A stretch of DNA of 64,000 bases from Streptomyces sp. 3214.6 (GCF_900129855.1 NZ_LT670819.1:6076001-6140000); one strand, 5' to 3'; counted from the stretch's first letter, positions 40,818-49,512 are shown. The notes: a model not told the origin generated them from the letters alone. Numbers and translations: made by a program.

Positions 40818-41318
40818 TCAGTGCTGGGCCGCCCCCGGCTTGGGAGGGTCCAGGTGTACGCCTCCCTGCACATGCATCACACCGGCAGCCACCGATCCGC
40901 CCGTGGCATCGATGATCACATCCCCGTTGGCCGCGACGCCGCCGGAGCCTGCCGAGGCGCCGGAGCCGGGAGCGTGCCGTCGGACATGCTCGACCAGCGC
41001 CTCCAGCTCGCTGGCGACCTCGTTCCTCTCCCGTTCGGGGAGGTCCTGGAGCAGGTCCCTGAAACGCGTCGTCCAGGAGCCCGCCTGGTCGGCGCGCATG
41101 CGCACCAGCACTCTCTCCGCGTCGTCGCCGACGGCTGCTCGTGCGAGGTCGGCGGCAGTCTGGTCGAGGCGCTGCAGCACCACTTCTTCGCGTTGGCCGT
41201 CTCGGCCCAGGAGCCGGGCCACCGTGGTTCTGGTCTCGATCCAGGCGTCGGTTCCCGCCGCCGTCACCACCGCTGTTCCGCCCGAAGCGGCAAGCGCGAC
41301 CAAGATTTCCGACAACAT
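40818..41318 (-). CDS. Hypothetical protein with a C-terminal repeat motif
   Basis: 166 residues. A hydrophobic N terminus (LSEILVALAASGGTAVVTAAG) leads to helices (WIETRTTVARLLGRDGQREEVVLQRLDQTAADLARAA, WTTRFRDLLQDLPERERNEVASELEALVEHVRRHA). It ends in VAANGDVIIDATGGSVAAGVMHVQGGVHLDPPKPG. That ending resembles short beta-rich tails found on Streptomyces conflict-system and signalling NTPases, and the same kind of motif begins the lectin protein next door. ATG at 41318 with AGGGGG upstream. I do not recognise the helical part as a named family with certainty. Third gene of the operon. Confidence 0.72.
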   Translation of the reverse strand: MLSEILVALAASGGTAVVTAAGTDAWIETRTTVARLLGRDGQREEVVLQRLDQTAADLARAAVGDDAERVLVRMRADQAGSWTTRFRDLLQDLPERERNEVASELEALVEHVRRHAPGSGASAGSGGVAANGDVIIDATGGSVAAGVMHVQGGVHLDPPKPGAAQH

Positions 41319-41418
41319 CCACAGCCCCCTGTGACCAGTCGAGTGACGGACCTTCAGCCACGCCATTCAACAGGTCTCCCCGGGTGGGCGACCGGCGAAT
41401 CCGGCAACGGGCCGGAGG

Positions 41419-43164
41419 TCAGGGGGTCCCCTTCAGGCGGTTCACGGTGACGGGGGCGGTGGTGCGGTTGCCGGTGGCGTCGATGCCGAAGCGGCCGCCG
41501 GCGCCCGGGACCGCGTTGTCGGTCAGGGTGTAGAGCTGGTCGCGGACGGCGTAGCGACCGGGCAGGTCGGTGGCTGTGGTGGCGGCCTGGTGGATGGCGG
41601 TGGCGACGGTCAGGACGGCGTCGTGGGCGAGGACGGCCGAGTGTCCGAGGGTCGCGTGGGCGGCGACGAATGCCTGTCCGTGGTGGTCGCGGGTGAAGGC
41701 TTGCAGGAAGTCGTCGTACAGGGAGCGGTCGCGGTTGGAGTCGCTTTGCAGAGCGGTGGAGGTGGGGAGGGAGGCATAGAGCACGGTGATGGAGGCGTCG
41801 AGCCGGCGCAGGGCGTCCGTGGTGAGGTGCAGGTCCGCTGTGCCCGATCCGGTGACCACCGTGAGCTGCCGCTGGCGACAGGGGCGTTGGCTGAGCGCGG
41901 TGAGGAAGTCGGGCAGGTATTTCTCCCGGGCGGCGAAGTACACCGTGTCGATGGCGGGGGCGATGTCGCAGAGTGGCCCGATGATGTTGAGGAAGGAGTT
42001 CGGGCCACGCCTGGGGTCGACGGGGAATCCCGCTTCGGGGAGGAGATGCTTTTTGAGTCCGTTCAGGCTGAGGAAGTCGTGGTAGAGGGACTCGGTGTAG
42101 GGATCCGGGCTTTGGTTGGAGGTCACCGACCTGACCACCGCGGCGGTGTGTTTCTGACCGGCCAGTTCTTTGCCGACCGCTGTGAGCAGCGCCGTGTTGG
42201 TGAAGCCGACACGGACCAGGCCTTTGATCGGCCCCTTGTCGTCGACGGCGCCGGTGTCGAAACCGTCGGCGGTGATGAGGTCGGCGACCATGGGGATGCC
42301 GGCGTCGCTCAGCTCACGGGCGGCGTCGACGGACTCCCCACGGGCCAGTCCCATTCCGGTGACGGCGACCAGGTTCCTTTCGAGTTTCAGCTGGTCGACA
42401 GCGTCCTTCCAGTGCCGTTCGCCGCTGCCCATGCCGGCCAGAACCAGACGTATCTTGGCTGTGCTGCTGTCCGCGGCGTTGGCCTGCTCCACCGCGGTAT
42501 AGGCGCCCTCGGCCTCCGCGACTAATTGATCCAGTGCCTGGCCGTTGGTCGCGTCGGCTGAGGACAGCGGCGCCAGGAACGCGACCGTGACGTACCGGCC
42601 ACCACGGGTTGCTTCCCTGTTCTCGGCGCGCAGGGCGGCCAATACGGGTTCGAGAGCGGTACCGAAGACTCCGGGGCCGTCACTGCCGTCGGTGACTCCC
42701 GTGCACTCGCCGTCGGCCCTCGTCACCAGTGCCGGGTTCGACGTCCCGCAATGCTTCTGCCGGAAACCCTCCTGCCCGTGCTGGGCGTGGAGGTACAACC
42801 CGTACCCGCCTGTGGACCCGATGGCGGCCACCACGCCGAGTGCCGCGCTGACCGCGGCGGCCACGCCGGAGTGCCGCAGCCGTGTCCATCCCTTGCGCCA
42901 CGGTTTGACCGCCGGACCGGACAGCGGTGTAGGTGCGCTGGGGCGTGCGGACGGGGCGCCGGCGAGGTCGGCGTCGAAGAGATCGGCGTCGAAGAGATCG
43001 GAACCGAATCGGAGACTGTCGGAGAGCGGAGGGCGTACGGGCTGGAACGCCAGGGCTGCCCGGAACCAACTCCAGTAGGTGCTACGCGGCGTCAAGGGCG
43101 CCCGCGCATCGGAGAGCGGCCCCACCAGAGCCCGGCGGAACTGTTCGAAGCCGTTGGCAGCCAT
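41419..43164 (-). CDS. Membrane-anchored periplasmic-binding-protein-like receptor
   Basis: 581 residues. An N-terminal cytoplasmic region of about 105 residues contains a DLFDADLFDADL repeat. One membrane segment (VAAAVSAALGVVAAIGSTGGYGLYL) follows, then a type I periplasmic-binding fold like branched-chain amino acid receptors (YVTVAFLAPLSSADATNG..AEGAYTAVEQANAADSSTAKIRLVLAGMGSGERHWKDAVDQLKLERNLVAVTGMG, later LYDDFLQAF and VLAHDAVLTVATAIHQA). No transporter genes accompany it, so it is more likely a sensor than a transport component. Its start abuts the stop of the upstream membrane gene (TAA then ATG). Second gene of the operon. Confidence 0.82.
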   Translation of the reverse strand: MAANGFEQFRRALVGPLSDARAPLTPRSTYWSWFRAALAFQPVRPPLSDSLRFGSDLFDADLFDADLAGAPSARPSAPTPLSGPAVKPWRKGWTRLRHSGVAAAVSAALGVVAAIGSTGGYGLYLHAQHGQEGFRQKHCGTSNPALVTRADGECTGVTDGSDGPGVFGTALEPVLAALRAENREATRGGRYVTVAFLAPLSSADATNGQALDQLVAEAEGAYTAVEQANAADSSTAKIRLVLAGMGSGERHWKDAVDQLKLERNLVAVTGMGLARGESVDAARELSDAGIPMVADLITADGFDTGAVDDKGPIKGLVRVGFTNTALLTAVGKELAGQKHTAAVVRSVTSNQSPDPYTESLYHDFLSLNGLKKHLLPEAGFPVDPRRGPNSFLNIIGPLCDIAPAIDTVYFAAREKYLPDFLTALSQRPCRQRQLTVVTGSGTADLHLTTDALRRLDASITVLYASLPTSTALQSDSNRDRSLYDDFLQAFTRDHHGQAFVAAHATLGHSAVLAHDAVLTVATAIHQAATTATDLPGRYAVRDQLYTLTDNAVPGAGGRFGIDATGNRTTAPVTVNRLKGTP

Positions 43165-43554
43165 TTAGACCCCCTCTTCGGGTGCGGCGACCTCGGAGGG
43201 CAGTAGAGAGCTGGAAACGGGCAGTCGACGGGGCGCACGCTTTGGCTCAGGGGCAGGCGGAGGGGGCGGAGGCGGGGCTTGAGCGGCAAGTTGCGCAATG
43301 GCGAGTGGCGCGGTGATACCCAGGGTGACAGCTGCCAGCGGGCCCGAGATCTGACTCGTGGACGCATAAAGGAACGGCACGCCGGTGCCCATGAAAAGGC
43401 GAAGCCCCAAAGCGCCGAAATAGGGGCTGAACCTCCTATTTCGTTTGCTCCGCCAAGGCCATCCCGCGTCTTTCGACAGGAGTAGGGACAGCATCCACGC
43501 TTCGTTGAGGAGCACGCCAAGCCCGCCCCAAGCACACGCTTGCCAGACAAGCAT
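43165..43554 (-). CDS. Small membrane protein with proline-rich tail
   Basis: 129 residues with three hydrophobic segments (LVWQACAWGGLGVLLNEAWMLSLLL, LGLRLFMGTGVPFLYAST, GPLAAVTLGITAPLAIAQLAAQ), then PPPPPPPAPEPKRAPRRLPVS, a proline-rich cytoplasmic tail. First gene of the operon that continues into the receptor-like protein without any spacer. No recognised family. AT-rich sequence upstream likely holds the operon promoter. Confidence 0.72.
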   Translation of the reverse strand: MLVWQACAWGGLGVLLNEAWMLSLLLSKDAGWPWRSKRNRRFSPYFGALGLRLFMGTGVPFLYASTSQISGPLAAVTLGITAPLAIAQLAAQAPPPPPPPAPEPKRAPRRLPVSSSLLPSEVAAPEEGV

Positions 43555-43725
43555 GCAGCCCCCTCACGCCCGACCTCGCCGTACCTACGGCCGCCTTCGC
43601 CGAAGTTAACGGACGGTTTGCCCTTTCAGGGGATATTCGATACATCCGAAACAAAGCGCAATTAAATTAGCAAATTTCGACTATGCCGAAGCTCTACGTC
43701 ATCTGCCGAAGCTATGTTGTCCGCT

Positions 43726-44502
43726 ATGACGCGCACCCCCGAAGGCGATGACCCCTCTCGCCCCCTCACCGGCAAGGTCGTAGTGGTGACCGGTGCCGCC
43801 CGAGGCCAGGGCGCCGCCGAAGCCGAGGCCCTTGCCCGCGCCGGCGCCACGGTGATCGCCACTGACGTTCGTTCCGAAGGGGACTGCCGGCGGCTCGACG
43901 TTGCAAGTGAGGGGGACTGGGCGGATCTGGCCGCCGAACTTCGTGAGACGTATGGGCATGTTCACGGGCTGGTCAACAACGCGGGTGTCATTCATCGGGC
44001 GCGGCTCGGGGAGGTGCGGGCGGAGGATTTCGGGCGGGTTCATGCCGTCAACACCGTCGGGCCGGTGCTGGGTATTCAGTACCTCTCGCCGCTGATGCCG
44101 CCGGGCTCGTCCATCGTGAACGTCGGTTCGTCCACCGCGTACACCGGCTACTACCCGGTGGCCTACACCGCCAGCAAGTGGGCGCTGCGGGGCGTCTCGA
44201 AGGTCGCGGCCACGGAGTTGGGGCCGCTGGGGATCCGGGTCAACACCGTGCATCCCGGCTACATCGAGACGGAGATGACCGCCGCCGCGACCCCGGCCTT
44301 CCGTGAGACGACCATCCGGGAGACGCCTCTTGGCCGTAGCGGCACCGTCGACGACGTCGCGCCCCTGATCGTCTTCCTGCTCTCCGACGCGTCCTCCTTC
44401 ATCACGGGAGCGGAGATCCCCGTCGACGGGGGTTTCAGCGCGCACGGCGGCGTCAAGTCCATCTCGGACGCGCTGCGGCCCGACGGACCGAGCGTCGCCT
44501 GA
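43726..44502 (+). CDS. Short-chain dehydrogenase/reductase
   Basis: 258 residues from the ATG at 43726 (an ATG at 43714 in frame is an alternative). VVVVTGAARGQGAAEAEALARAGATVIATDVR gives the Gly-rich motif and an Asp after strand 2, indicating NAD(H) preference. NNAGVIH, the catalytic Ser in VNVGSSTAYTGYYPVAYTASKW and the Y-x3-K pair (YTASK) are intact, as is HPGYIETEM. Length and ending (ITGAEIPVDGGFSAHGG) are those of classical SDRs similar to 3-alpha/20-beta-hydroxysteroid dehydrogenases. Convergent with the SEC-C gene. Confidence 0.92.
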   Translation: MTRTPEGDDPSRPLTGKVVVVTGAARGQGAAEAEALARAGATVIATDVRSEGDCRRLDVASEGDWADLAAELRETYGHVHGLVNNAGVIHRARLGEVRAEDFGRVHAVNTVGPVLGIQYLSPLMPPGSSIVNVGSSTAYTGYYPVAYTASKWALRGVSKVAATELGPLGIRVNTVHPGYIETEMTAAATPAFRETTIRETPLGRSGTVDDVAPLIVFLLSDASSFITGAEIPVDGGFSAHGGVKSISDALRPDGPSVA

Positions 44503-44509
44503 GCCCTTC

Positions 44510-45526
44510 TTACGCCCCCACCCCGTGGCACGCCTCGTAAGCCGTCCCCGACGCGCACCAGCATCCAGCGCCCCGCTCCGGAGGCCACCCGACCGCCCGG
44601 CCCCGGGCCGCCAGCGTCGTCGCGTACTGGGGCAGCAGGTCGGCGTCGCCCGGGGAGGTCGCCTCCGAGGCCGCGAATGCCTCGTACGACGGGACCGTGC
44701 CCGTGACGATGCCGAGGTTGCCCGTCCCCGAGGCCGACAGTTCCCTCAGTGAGGCCTCTATCGTCGCGAGGTGGGTCTCGTGGGAGGGGTACTCCGCCTC
44801 CAGGGTCGGGTAGGCGGTGACCAGTTCCGTCAGTTCGCTCGCCGGCCAGTGCAGGACCGCCACCGGGAACGGGCGGGACAGCTCCTCCCGGTAGGCGCCC
44901 AGCTCGGCGCGGAGGCGGGAGATCTCGGCCTCCAGTTCCGCCGGGTTGTCCGAGCCGAGGGACCAGACGCGTTTCGGGTCGTGGAGCTCGTCCAGGGAGA
45001 CGGGCAGCGAGTGCAGGGTGTCCGCCAGCAGGTCCCACTCGTCGTGGGCCACGCCGAGCATCCTGCGGACCCGGTGGCGGCCGAACAGCAGCGCATGTGA
45101 CGCGTGCGGGGGTTCCGGCGCGTCCGCCAGGAGCAGGCTGACGCCCTCGGTGAACGTCTTCTGGGCCGCTTCCAGCTCGTCGTGGGATTCCAGGGACTCC
45201 GCGACGATCACCCAGGGGGCCGGGTCGCGGGGGGCCGCGGCGCGGATGCCGTCGATGATCGCTCGGGCCTCGGCCTCGTGGCCGTACTCCCACAGGTTGG
45301 AGGCCTTCAGGGCGCGGACCAGGTGGGGGGCGTCCAGCCCGCCCGGGGCCGACAGTAGGCGGTCGTAGAGGGTCGTCGCGGCGGGGCGGTCGCCGGCCAG
45401 TTCCAGATGAGCCGCGGCCTGCAGCAGCAGGGCTTCGGCATCCTCGGGATACAGGCCGGCGGTCCGCTCCAGGCGTGCCGCTTCGGCGGTGTGGTCGACG
45501 TTCTCGGCAGGCGTGTCGGGGCGCAT
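44510..45526 (-). CDS. TPR-like protein with C-terminal SEC-C zinc motif
   Basis: 338 residues. The N-terminal half is helical repeat (AARLERTAGLYPEDAEALLLQAAAHLELAGDRPAATTLYDRLL, ALKASNLWEYGHEAEARAIIDGIRAAAPRDPAPWVIVAESLE), TPR-like. A middle region follows (VHDEWDLLADTLHSLPVSLDELHDPKRVW). The end, PPERGAGCWCASGTAYEACHG, is a SEC-C motif with CxC...CH zinc ligands, as in the C terminus of SecA. The ATG at 45526 is followed by MRPDTPAENVDHTAE; a longer in-frame extension is unlikely. The function is unknown; SEC-C tails often mediate protein or ribosome contacts. Confidence 0.83.
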   Translation of the reverse strand: MRPDTPAENVDHTAEAARLERTAGLYPEDAEALLLQAAAHLELAGDRPAATTLYDRLLSAPGGLDAPHLVRALKASNLWEYGHEAEARAIIDGIRAAAPRDPAPWVIVAESLESHDELEAAQKTFTEGVSLLLADAPEPPHASHALLFGRHRVRRMLGVAHDEWDLLADTLHSLPVSLDELHDPKRVWSLGSDNPAELEAEISRLRAELGAYREELSRPFPVAVLHWPASELTELVTAYPTLEAEYPSHETHLATIEASLRELSASGTGNLGIVTGTVPSYEAFAASEATSPGDADLLPQYATTLAARGRAVGWPPERGAGCWCASGTAYEACHGVGA

Positions 45527-45602
45527 GGGGGACACCGTAGCGCCGCCCGGTGACGAAAGAGAGGTATCTGCAGGCCAGAGGCCCATATCACCTCACGGCC
45601 AC

Positions 45603-45647
45603 CGCCAGATCCGCCAGATCCGCCAGATCCGCCAGATCCGCCAGATC
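45603..45647. repeat. 9-bp tandem repeat, five copies
   Basis: CGCCAGATC repeated five times without error, between the SEC-C gene and the galactanase stop. Confidence 0.85.
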
Positions 45648-45658
45648 CTCCGGGTCGT

Positions 45659-47134
45659 CTAGATCGTCACCCCGTCCACCTGGAGCGTCTGCACCGCGCC
45701 CGCCGCGAACGGCACGCTGATCGTCTTGCCGCTCAGGTGGATGTCGGAGTGGGACGTGTAGAGGTCGCCCGTGCCGCTCGTCACCGTGTTCCAGCGGGGG
45801 ACCAGGCCGCCCGATCCGCCGCTCACCGTGGTGAAGCGGGAGAGGTCGAACGTCAGGGTCTGGGCCGAGGTCGACGTGTTCGCCGCGACGATCACCAGGC
45901 GTTTCGCCGCCTTGTCGATCGCCGCCGCCGCGTAGCTCACGCCGGTGTCGAGGATCGTCATGCCGGGGCGGATGTGACGGCTGAACTGGGCCATCACGTA
46001 GTACTTCGTCGTGACCGCGCCGGCCGCCAGCGTGCTCGGGTCGTACGCGATCATCGCCCAGCCCGCCGACGGGTCCATGACCTGCCAGTAGACCCATGCC
46101 GTCGGGTGCAGCCAGCGGAAGTCGTAGAGCAGGTTGCTCGCCATCGTGAGGCCGGTGCCGTCCTTGTCACCGGTCTCGGAGTTCCACAGGGCCTTGCCGG
46201 CCGTCGTCACCACGTCCGTGTAGAGCAGGTCGCGGCGGCCGCCCGAGCCCTGGTAGCCGTGGACGTTGACCCGGTTCACGTACCCCTTCGTCGTCGACGA
46301 GAAGGAGTTCCACGTCGTACGCGCCAGGTCGTAGTTCGTCTCGTCGGACGCGGAGATCCTCGTCCCCGTCAGGCCGCGCTTGTCCAACTCGCCGCGCATG
46401 TACGGCAGTACGGCCGACTGGACGGTCGCGTCCATGTGGCAGCCCTCCTGCGTGCCGGTCGCCGTCCACCAGGACGACGACGGCTCGTTGAAGGGGTCGA
46501 CGGTCGCGAAGTTCACGCCCCAGTTGTTCTTGGCGTACAGCGCCACCGCCGCGAGGTGCGACGCGTGCTGGCGGTAGTTCCAGGACTGGAGGTTGTTGCC
46601 GCCGTCCGAGGCGCCCGACGGGTTGTGGTTCAGGCACATCCACCACATGGGGGAGTTGGCGAAGAGTTCCGTTGTGGCGCCCCGCGACGTCGCCTTCTGC
46701 AGCATCGCACGCTGGTTGGCGTCCGCCGTCCAGTCCCAGGCCGAGGACGTCGGGTCCTCGTTGTTCCAGTCCTGCCAGTAGCCCTCGATCTGCTTGAACC
46801 GGGGGATGTTGGCGGAGACCGCCATCGACGTGCCGCTCACCGTGTTCCAGCTGCACGCGCCCAGGTTGTAGCGGGCGATGTTGAGGCCGAGGCCGGGGAG
46901 GGTCCTGCCGTTGTAGGACACCGACTTGGTCGTGAAGAAGATGTCGGCGAAGTCGTCCCGGGCGCCGAAGACGTTCGCCCACCAGGCCAGGGAGGTGCCC
47001 CAGCCCTCCCACGTGCCGTACGTCGTCGACGGATTGACGGAAATCGTCGCGTCGGCGTGGGCGGTGCCCGTCGCCAGGGCGCTTCCGAAGAGCGCGCCGC
47101 CCGTGGCCGCCAGCAGTGTCCTGCGTCGGATCAT
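45659..47134 (-). CDS. GH30 endo-beta-1,6-galactanase
   Basis: 491-residue secreted glycoside hydrolase. MIRRRTLLAATGGALFGSALATGTAHA is a signal peptide, possibly Tat type because of RRR. TYGTWEGWGTSLAWWANVFG, GLNIARYNLGACSW, LFANSPMWWM, ATVDPFNEPSSSWW (acid/base Glu in NEP), and LWNSETGDKDGTGL (nucleophile Glu in SETG) fit GH30 subfamily 5, and a beta-sandwich closes the C terminus. It probably cuts beta-1,6-galactan side chains of plant arabinogalactan proteins. Convergent with the SEC-C gene? No: both are on the minus strand, and this gene lies upstream of it. Confidence 0.9.
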   Translation of the reverse strand: MIRRRTLLAATGGALFGSALATGTAHADATISVNPSTTYGTWEGWGTSLAWWANVFGARDDFADIFFTTKSVSYNGRTLPGLGLNIARYNLGACSWNTVSGTSMAVSANIPRFKQIEGYWQDWNNEDPTSSAWDWTADANQRAMLQKATSRGATTELFANSPMWWMCLNHNPSGASDGGNNLQSWNYRQHASHLAAVALYAKNNWGVNFATVDPFNEPSSSWWTATGTQEGCHMDATVQSAVLPYMRGELDKRGLTGTRISASDETNYDLARTTWNSFSSTTKGYVNRVNVHGYQGSGGRRDLLYTDVVTTAGKALWNSETGDKDGTGLTMASNLLYDFRWLHPTAWVYWQVMDPSAGWAMIAYDPSTLAAGAVTTKYYVMAQFSRHIRPGMTILDTGVSYAAAAIDKAAKRLVIVAANTSTSAQTLTFDLSRFTTVSGGSGGLVPRWNTVTSGTGDLYTSHSDIHLSGKTISVPFAAGAVQTLQVDGVTI

Positions 47135-47323
47135 GGCTTCTCCGCTTCGAGTCGAGGCCGGTCCCGTTCGGCCGACACGAAGCATCGGGTGCGACGCCTG
47201 GGGTTGTCGAGAGTTCTGACAGCCCTTTCTCAAACCTGTGGAGAAAGGGCGAGGAGGGGTTCGACAGGGCGAACAGGACAGGTCTCGTATGTACGGCTCT
47301 GGAGACCTTGTCCCCTACCCCTT

Positions 47324-48175
47324 ATGGTGCCCCGCGTGCGGATTCCCCTCGTACGGCACAGCACCCGGCGACGGCGCGCCCGGTACCGGCGGGTGCTCTG
47401 GAGCGGTGCCGAACTGCTCGTCACCGCCGGGGTGTTGGTCCTGCTTCTCGTCGTGCACCAGCTGTGGTGGACCAACCGGGAGGCGAAGGACGGCGCCGAG
47501 CGGAGAGTGGAGGCCTTGGAACGGGAGTGGGGGGCCGGCGGCGACGGGCGCGACGGCGGCGAATCCGGCTCCGGCTCCGCTGCCGACGGCTCCGACGACG
47601 GTCGCCCGCCCGCCCAGTCCGGTGGCGGCGACGGTACAGGGAACGGGAACGGAGACGGAGACGGGATCGGGAACGGGAACGGGAACGGAGACGCGTCGTC
47701 GTCGGCCGTCACCCCCCGCTCCTCCCAGGCCTACGCAGTCCTCCGCATCCCCCGCCTCGACCTGCGGGTGCCCGTCGCGGAGGGAACCAGCAAGCAGCAC
47801 GTGCTCAACAAGGGGTACGTCGGCCACTACACCGGCACCCAACAGCCGGGCCAGGGCGGGAACTTCGCGGTCGCCGGGCATCGCAACACCCACGGTGAGC
47901 CGTTCCGGTACCTCAACCACCTCAGGAAGGGCGACAAGGTGGAGGTGGAGACCCGCAACGCGACCTACACCTACACCGTCGACAAGATCCTGCCGCAGAC
48001 CTCACCCCGCGACTCGGGCGTCATCCGGCCCGTGCCCCGCTCCCTCACCAAGCCCGCCTACGGCTACGAGACCCCCGGCCGCTACGTCACCCTCACCACC
48101 TGCACCCCCGAGTACACCTCCCGCTACCGGCTGGTCGTCTGGGGCGAACTGACCTCCACGAAGCCGAAGTCCTAG
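47324..48175 (+). CDS. srtE: Class E sortase
   Basis: 283 residues. One N-terminal membrane anchor (VLWSGAELLVTAGVLVLLLVVHQLWW) is followed by a spacer of Gly, Asp and Asn repeats (about residues 100-123) and the sortase barrel. Catalytic residues are His186 (AVAGHRNTHG), Cys260 (LTTCTPEY) and Arg267/269 (SRYRLVVWG). The ACTGxQPGQGGNFAVAGHR-like approach and TCTPEY are class E features; class E enzymes join proteins carrying LAxTG to peptidoglycan. Two such substrates are in this window (18916-20427 and 54696-55658). ATG at 47324, with GTG at 47327 or 47336 also possible. Confidence 0.9.
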   Translation: MVPRVRIPLVRHSTRRRRARYRRVLWSGAELLVTAGVLVLLLVVHQLWWTNREAKDGAERRVEALEREWGAGGDGRDGGESGSGSAADGSDDGRPPAQSGGGDGTGNGNGDGDGIGNGNGNGDASSSAVTPRSSQAYAVLRIPRLDLRVPVAEGTSKQHVLNKGYVGHYTGTQQPGQGGNFAVAGHRNTHGEPFRYLNHLRKGDKVEVETRNATYTYTVDKILPQTSPRDSGVIRPVPRSLTKPAYGYETPGRYVTLTTCTPEYTSRYRLVVWGELTSTKPKS

Positions 48176-48187
48176 GCTGACGACGGC

Positions 48188-48571
48188 TCACGGCCGCTGC
48201 TCCAGTGCCTCCCGTACGGCGTTCAGGATGGTCTCGGTGCCGGCGCCCAGGGCGCGGGCCGCCGAGGTGAAGTCGCGGGCCAGGGTGGTGAGTCGGTCGG
48301 CGTCGGGGTGCTGGGGTTCGGCGGGGAGAGCCGCGACCCGGGTGCCCGCGCCCCGGCGGGTGCGGATCAGTTCGGCGGCCTCCAGCTCACGGTAGGCGCG
48401 GGCCACCGTGCCGGGCGCCAGGCCCAGATCGGCGGCCAACTGCCGTACGGTCGGCAGCCGTTCACCCTCCACCAGTCGGCCGGTGACGATGAACGAGGCC
48501 AGTTGGGCGCGGATCTGCTCGTACGGCGGCACCTGGCTGGTGGTGTCGACGCGGACGGCGGGTTCACTCAT
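48188..48571 (-). CDS. GntR-family regulator, YtrA type
   Basis: 127 residues: winged helix PPYEQIRAQLASFIVTGRLVEGERLPTVRQLAADLGLAPGTVARAYRELEAAELIRTRRGAGTRVA, then a short helical tail instead of a large ligand domain, which defines the YtrA subfamily. It overlaps the preceding membrane protein gene by 8 bp, so both are in one operon. An array of CTTG-TATCAAG-type palindromes lies upstream of the operon, which the regulator probably binds. Confidence 0.9.
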   Translation of the reverse strand: MSEPAVRVDTTSQVPPYEQIRAQLASFIVTGRLVEGERLPTVRQLAADLGLAPGTVARAYRELEAAELIRTRRGAGTRVAALPAEPQHPDADRLTTLARDFTSAARALGAGTETILNAVREALEQRP

Positions 48572-49319
48572 CGTCCACGGCCCGGGGCGCGACGATGGTG
48601 AACAGGGACCAGCCGAGGGCGAACAGGCTCAGCAGGCCCAGGGGGTAGATCACCAGGGCCGTGACGTTGCCCAGCATTCCGGCGCACTTCGAGTAGAACA
48701 GCACCCTGGCGATCATCCCGACGACGAGCAGCAGTTGGCTGGAGACCAGCAGTCCCCAGGCTCCGGTGATCGCCCAACTGCGGTCGTGGCGCTGCTGGTT
48801 GTCCCCGGGGCGATGGGCGATGCGGCGCAGGGACCAGACGCAGGCGGCGGTGCCGAGGGTGAGGGAGACGAGGACCGGGGTGGCGTAGTAGAGGCCGGGC
48901 CACGGGCCGAGGTGCCTGGTCACGGTGGAGCAGGTGACGGCGAGGGTGCGGCCCGTCCGGCCGGCCCTGTCGGGGGAGGCCGCGGCGGCCCCGATCGTCA
49001 GCAGGACGGCGATGCAGGCCGCCTGGAAGACGAGCAGGGGGGCCATGCGGGGCGGTACGTGGTCCCGGACCCGGCGGGGGGCGAGGACGGCGGTGCGGAC
49101 CGCCTCCAGCGGAGCGGGGGTGAGGGAGTCGCCGAGCAGGACCCCGCCGACCGCACACAGGCCGAACGCCGTGACGGCGGAGACGAACGGCATGGCCATG
49201 TCGTCGCTGTCCATGGTGGCCAGCGCCTGGGCGACCACGACGCCCAACGCCAGCCCGGCCCAACGGGCGCAGAGATCGGCGCGGGCCAGGAGTCTTTCGG
49301 GCGAGACGGTGTCGAGCAT
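48564..49319 (-). CDS. Multi-pass membrane protein of unknown family
   Basis: 251 residues with about six hydrophobic segments (ALGVVVAQALATM, FVSAVTAFGLCAVGGVLLG, LLVFQAACIAVLLTIGAAA, YATPVLVSLTLGTAACVWSL, TGAWGLLVSSQLLLVVGMIARVLF, TALVIYPLGLLSLFALGWSLFTIV). No transporter motif. It is the first gene of the GntR operon, and YtrA-type regulators commonly govern the membrane protein or ABC genes they are co-transcribed with. I cannot assign a substrate. Confidence 0.78.
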   Translation of the reverse strand: MLDTVSPERLLARADLCARWAGLALGVVVAQALATMDSDDMAMPFVSAVTAFGLCAVGGVLLGDSLTPAPLEAVRTAVLAPRRVRDHVPPRMAPLLVFQAACIAVLLTIGAAAASPDRAGRTGRTLAVTCSTVTRHLGPWPGLYYATPVLVSLTLGTAACVWSLRRIAHRPGDNQQRHDRSWAITGAWGLLVSSQLLLVVGMIARVLFYSKCAGMLGNVTALVIYPLGLLSLFALGWSLFTIVAPRAVDDE

Positions 49320-49359
49320 GTCGAGTCCCCCGGTGAGTCATGCGAACGATGAGTGTGAC

Positions 49360-49425
49360 GCTTGTATCAAGTGGTGAGTACAAGATGCCGTCGACCGCAC
49401 CTTGTGTCAAACACTTGATACAAGC
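49360..49425. promoter_or_regulatory. Operator array for the GntR-type regulator
   Basis: GCTTGTATCAAGTG (49360-49373) and its exact inverted copy CACTTGATACAAGC (49412-49425), with a third related box CTTGTGTCAA at 49401-49410. Each contains the palindrome CTTG-TAT-CAAG. Lies upstream of the membrane protein-gntR operon and of the divergent DUF6412 gene. Confidence 0.75.
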
Positions 49426-49512
49426 GAGAACTTCGTCCCTGGGGTGCCTCAACTGAGGTATAAACGAAGGGAGATCCATACCGATGGTCCGGTGCAGGAA
49501 GGGGGAAGCAGC

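Noticed and set aside
45603..45647. CRISPR-like array or protein repeat
   Set aside because: The unit is 9 bp without spacers, so it is a simple tandem repeat. The 17155-17285 array also lacks spacers.
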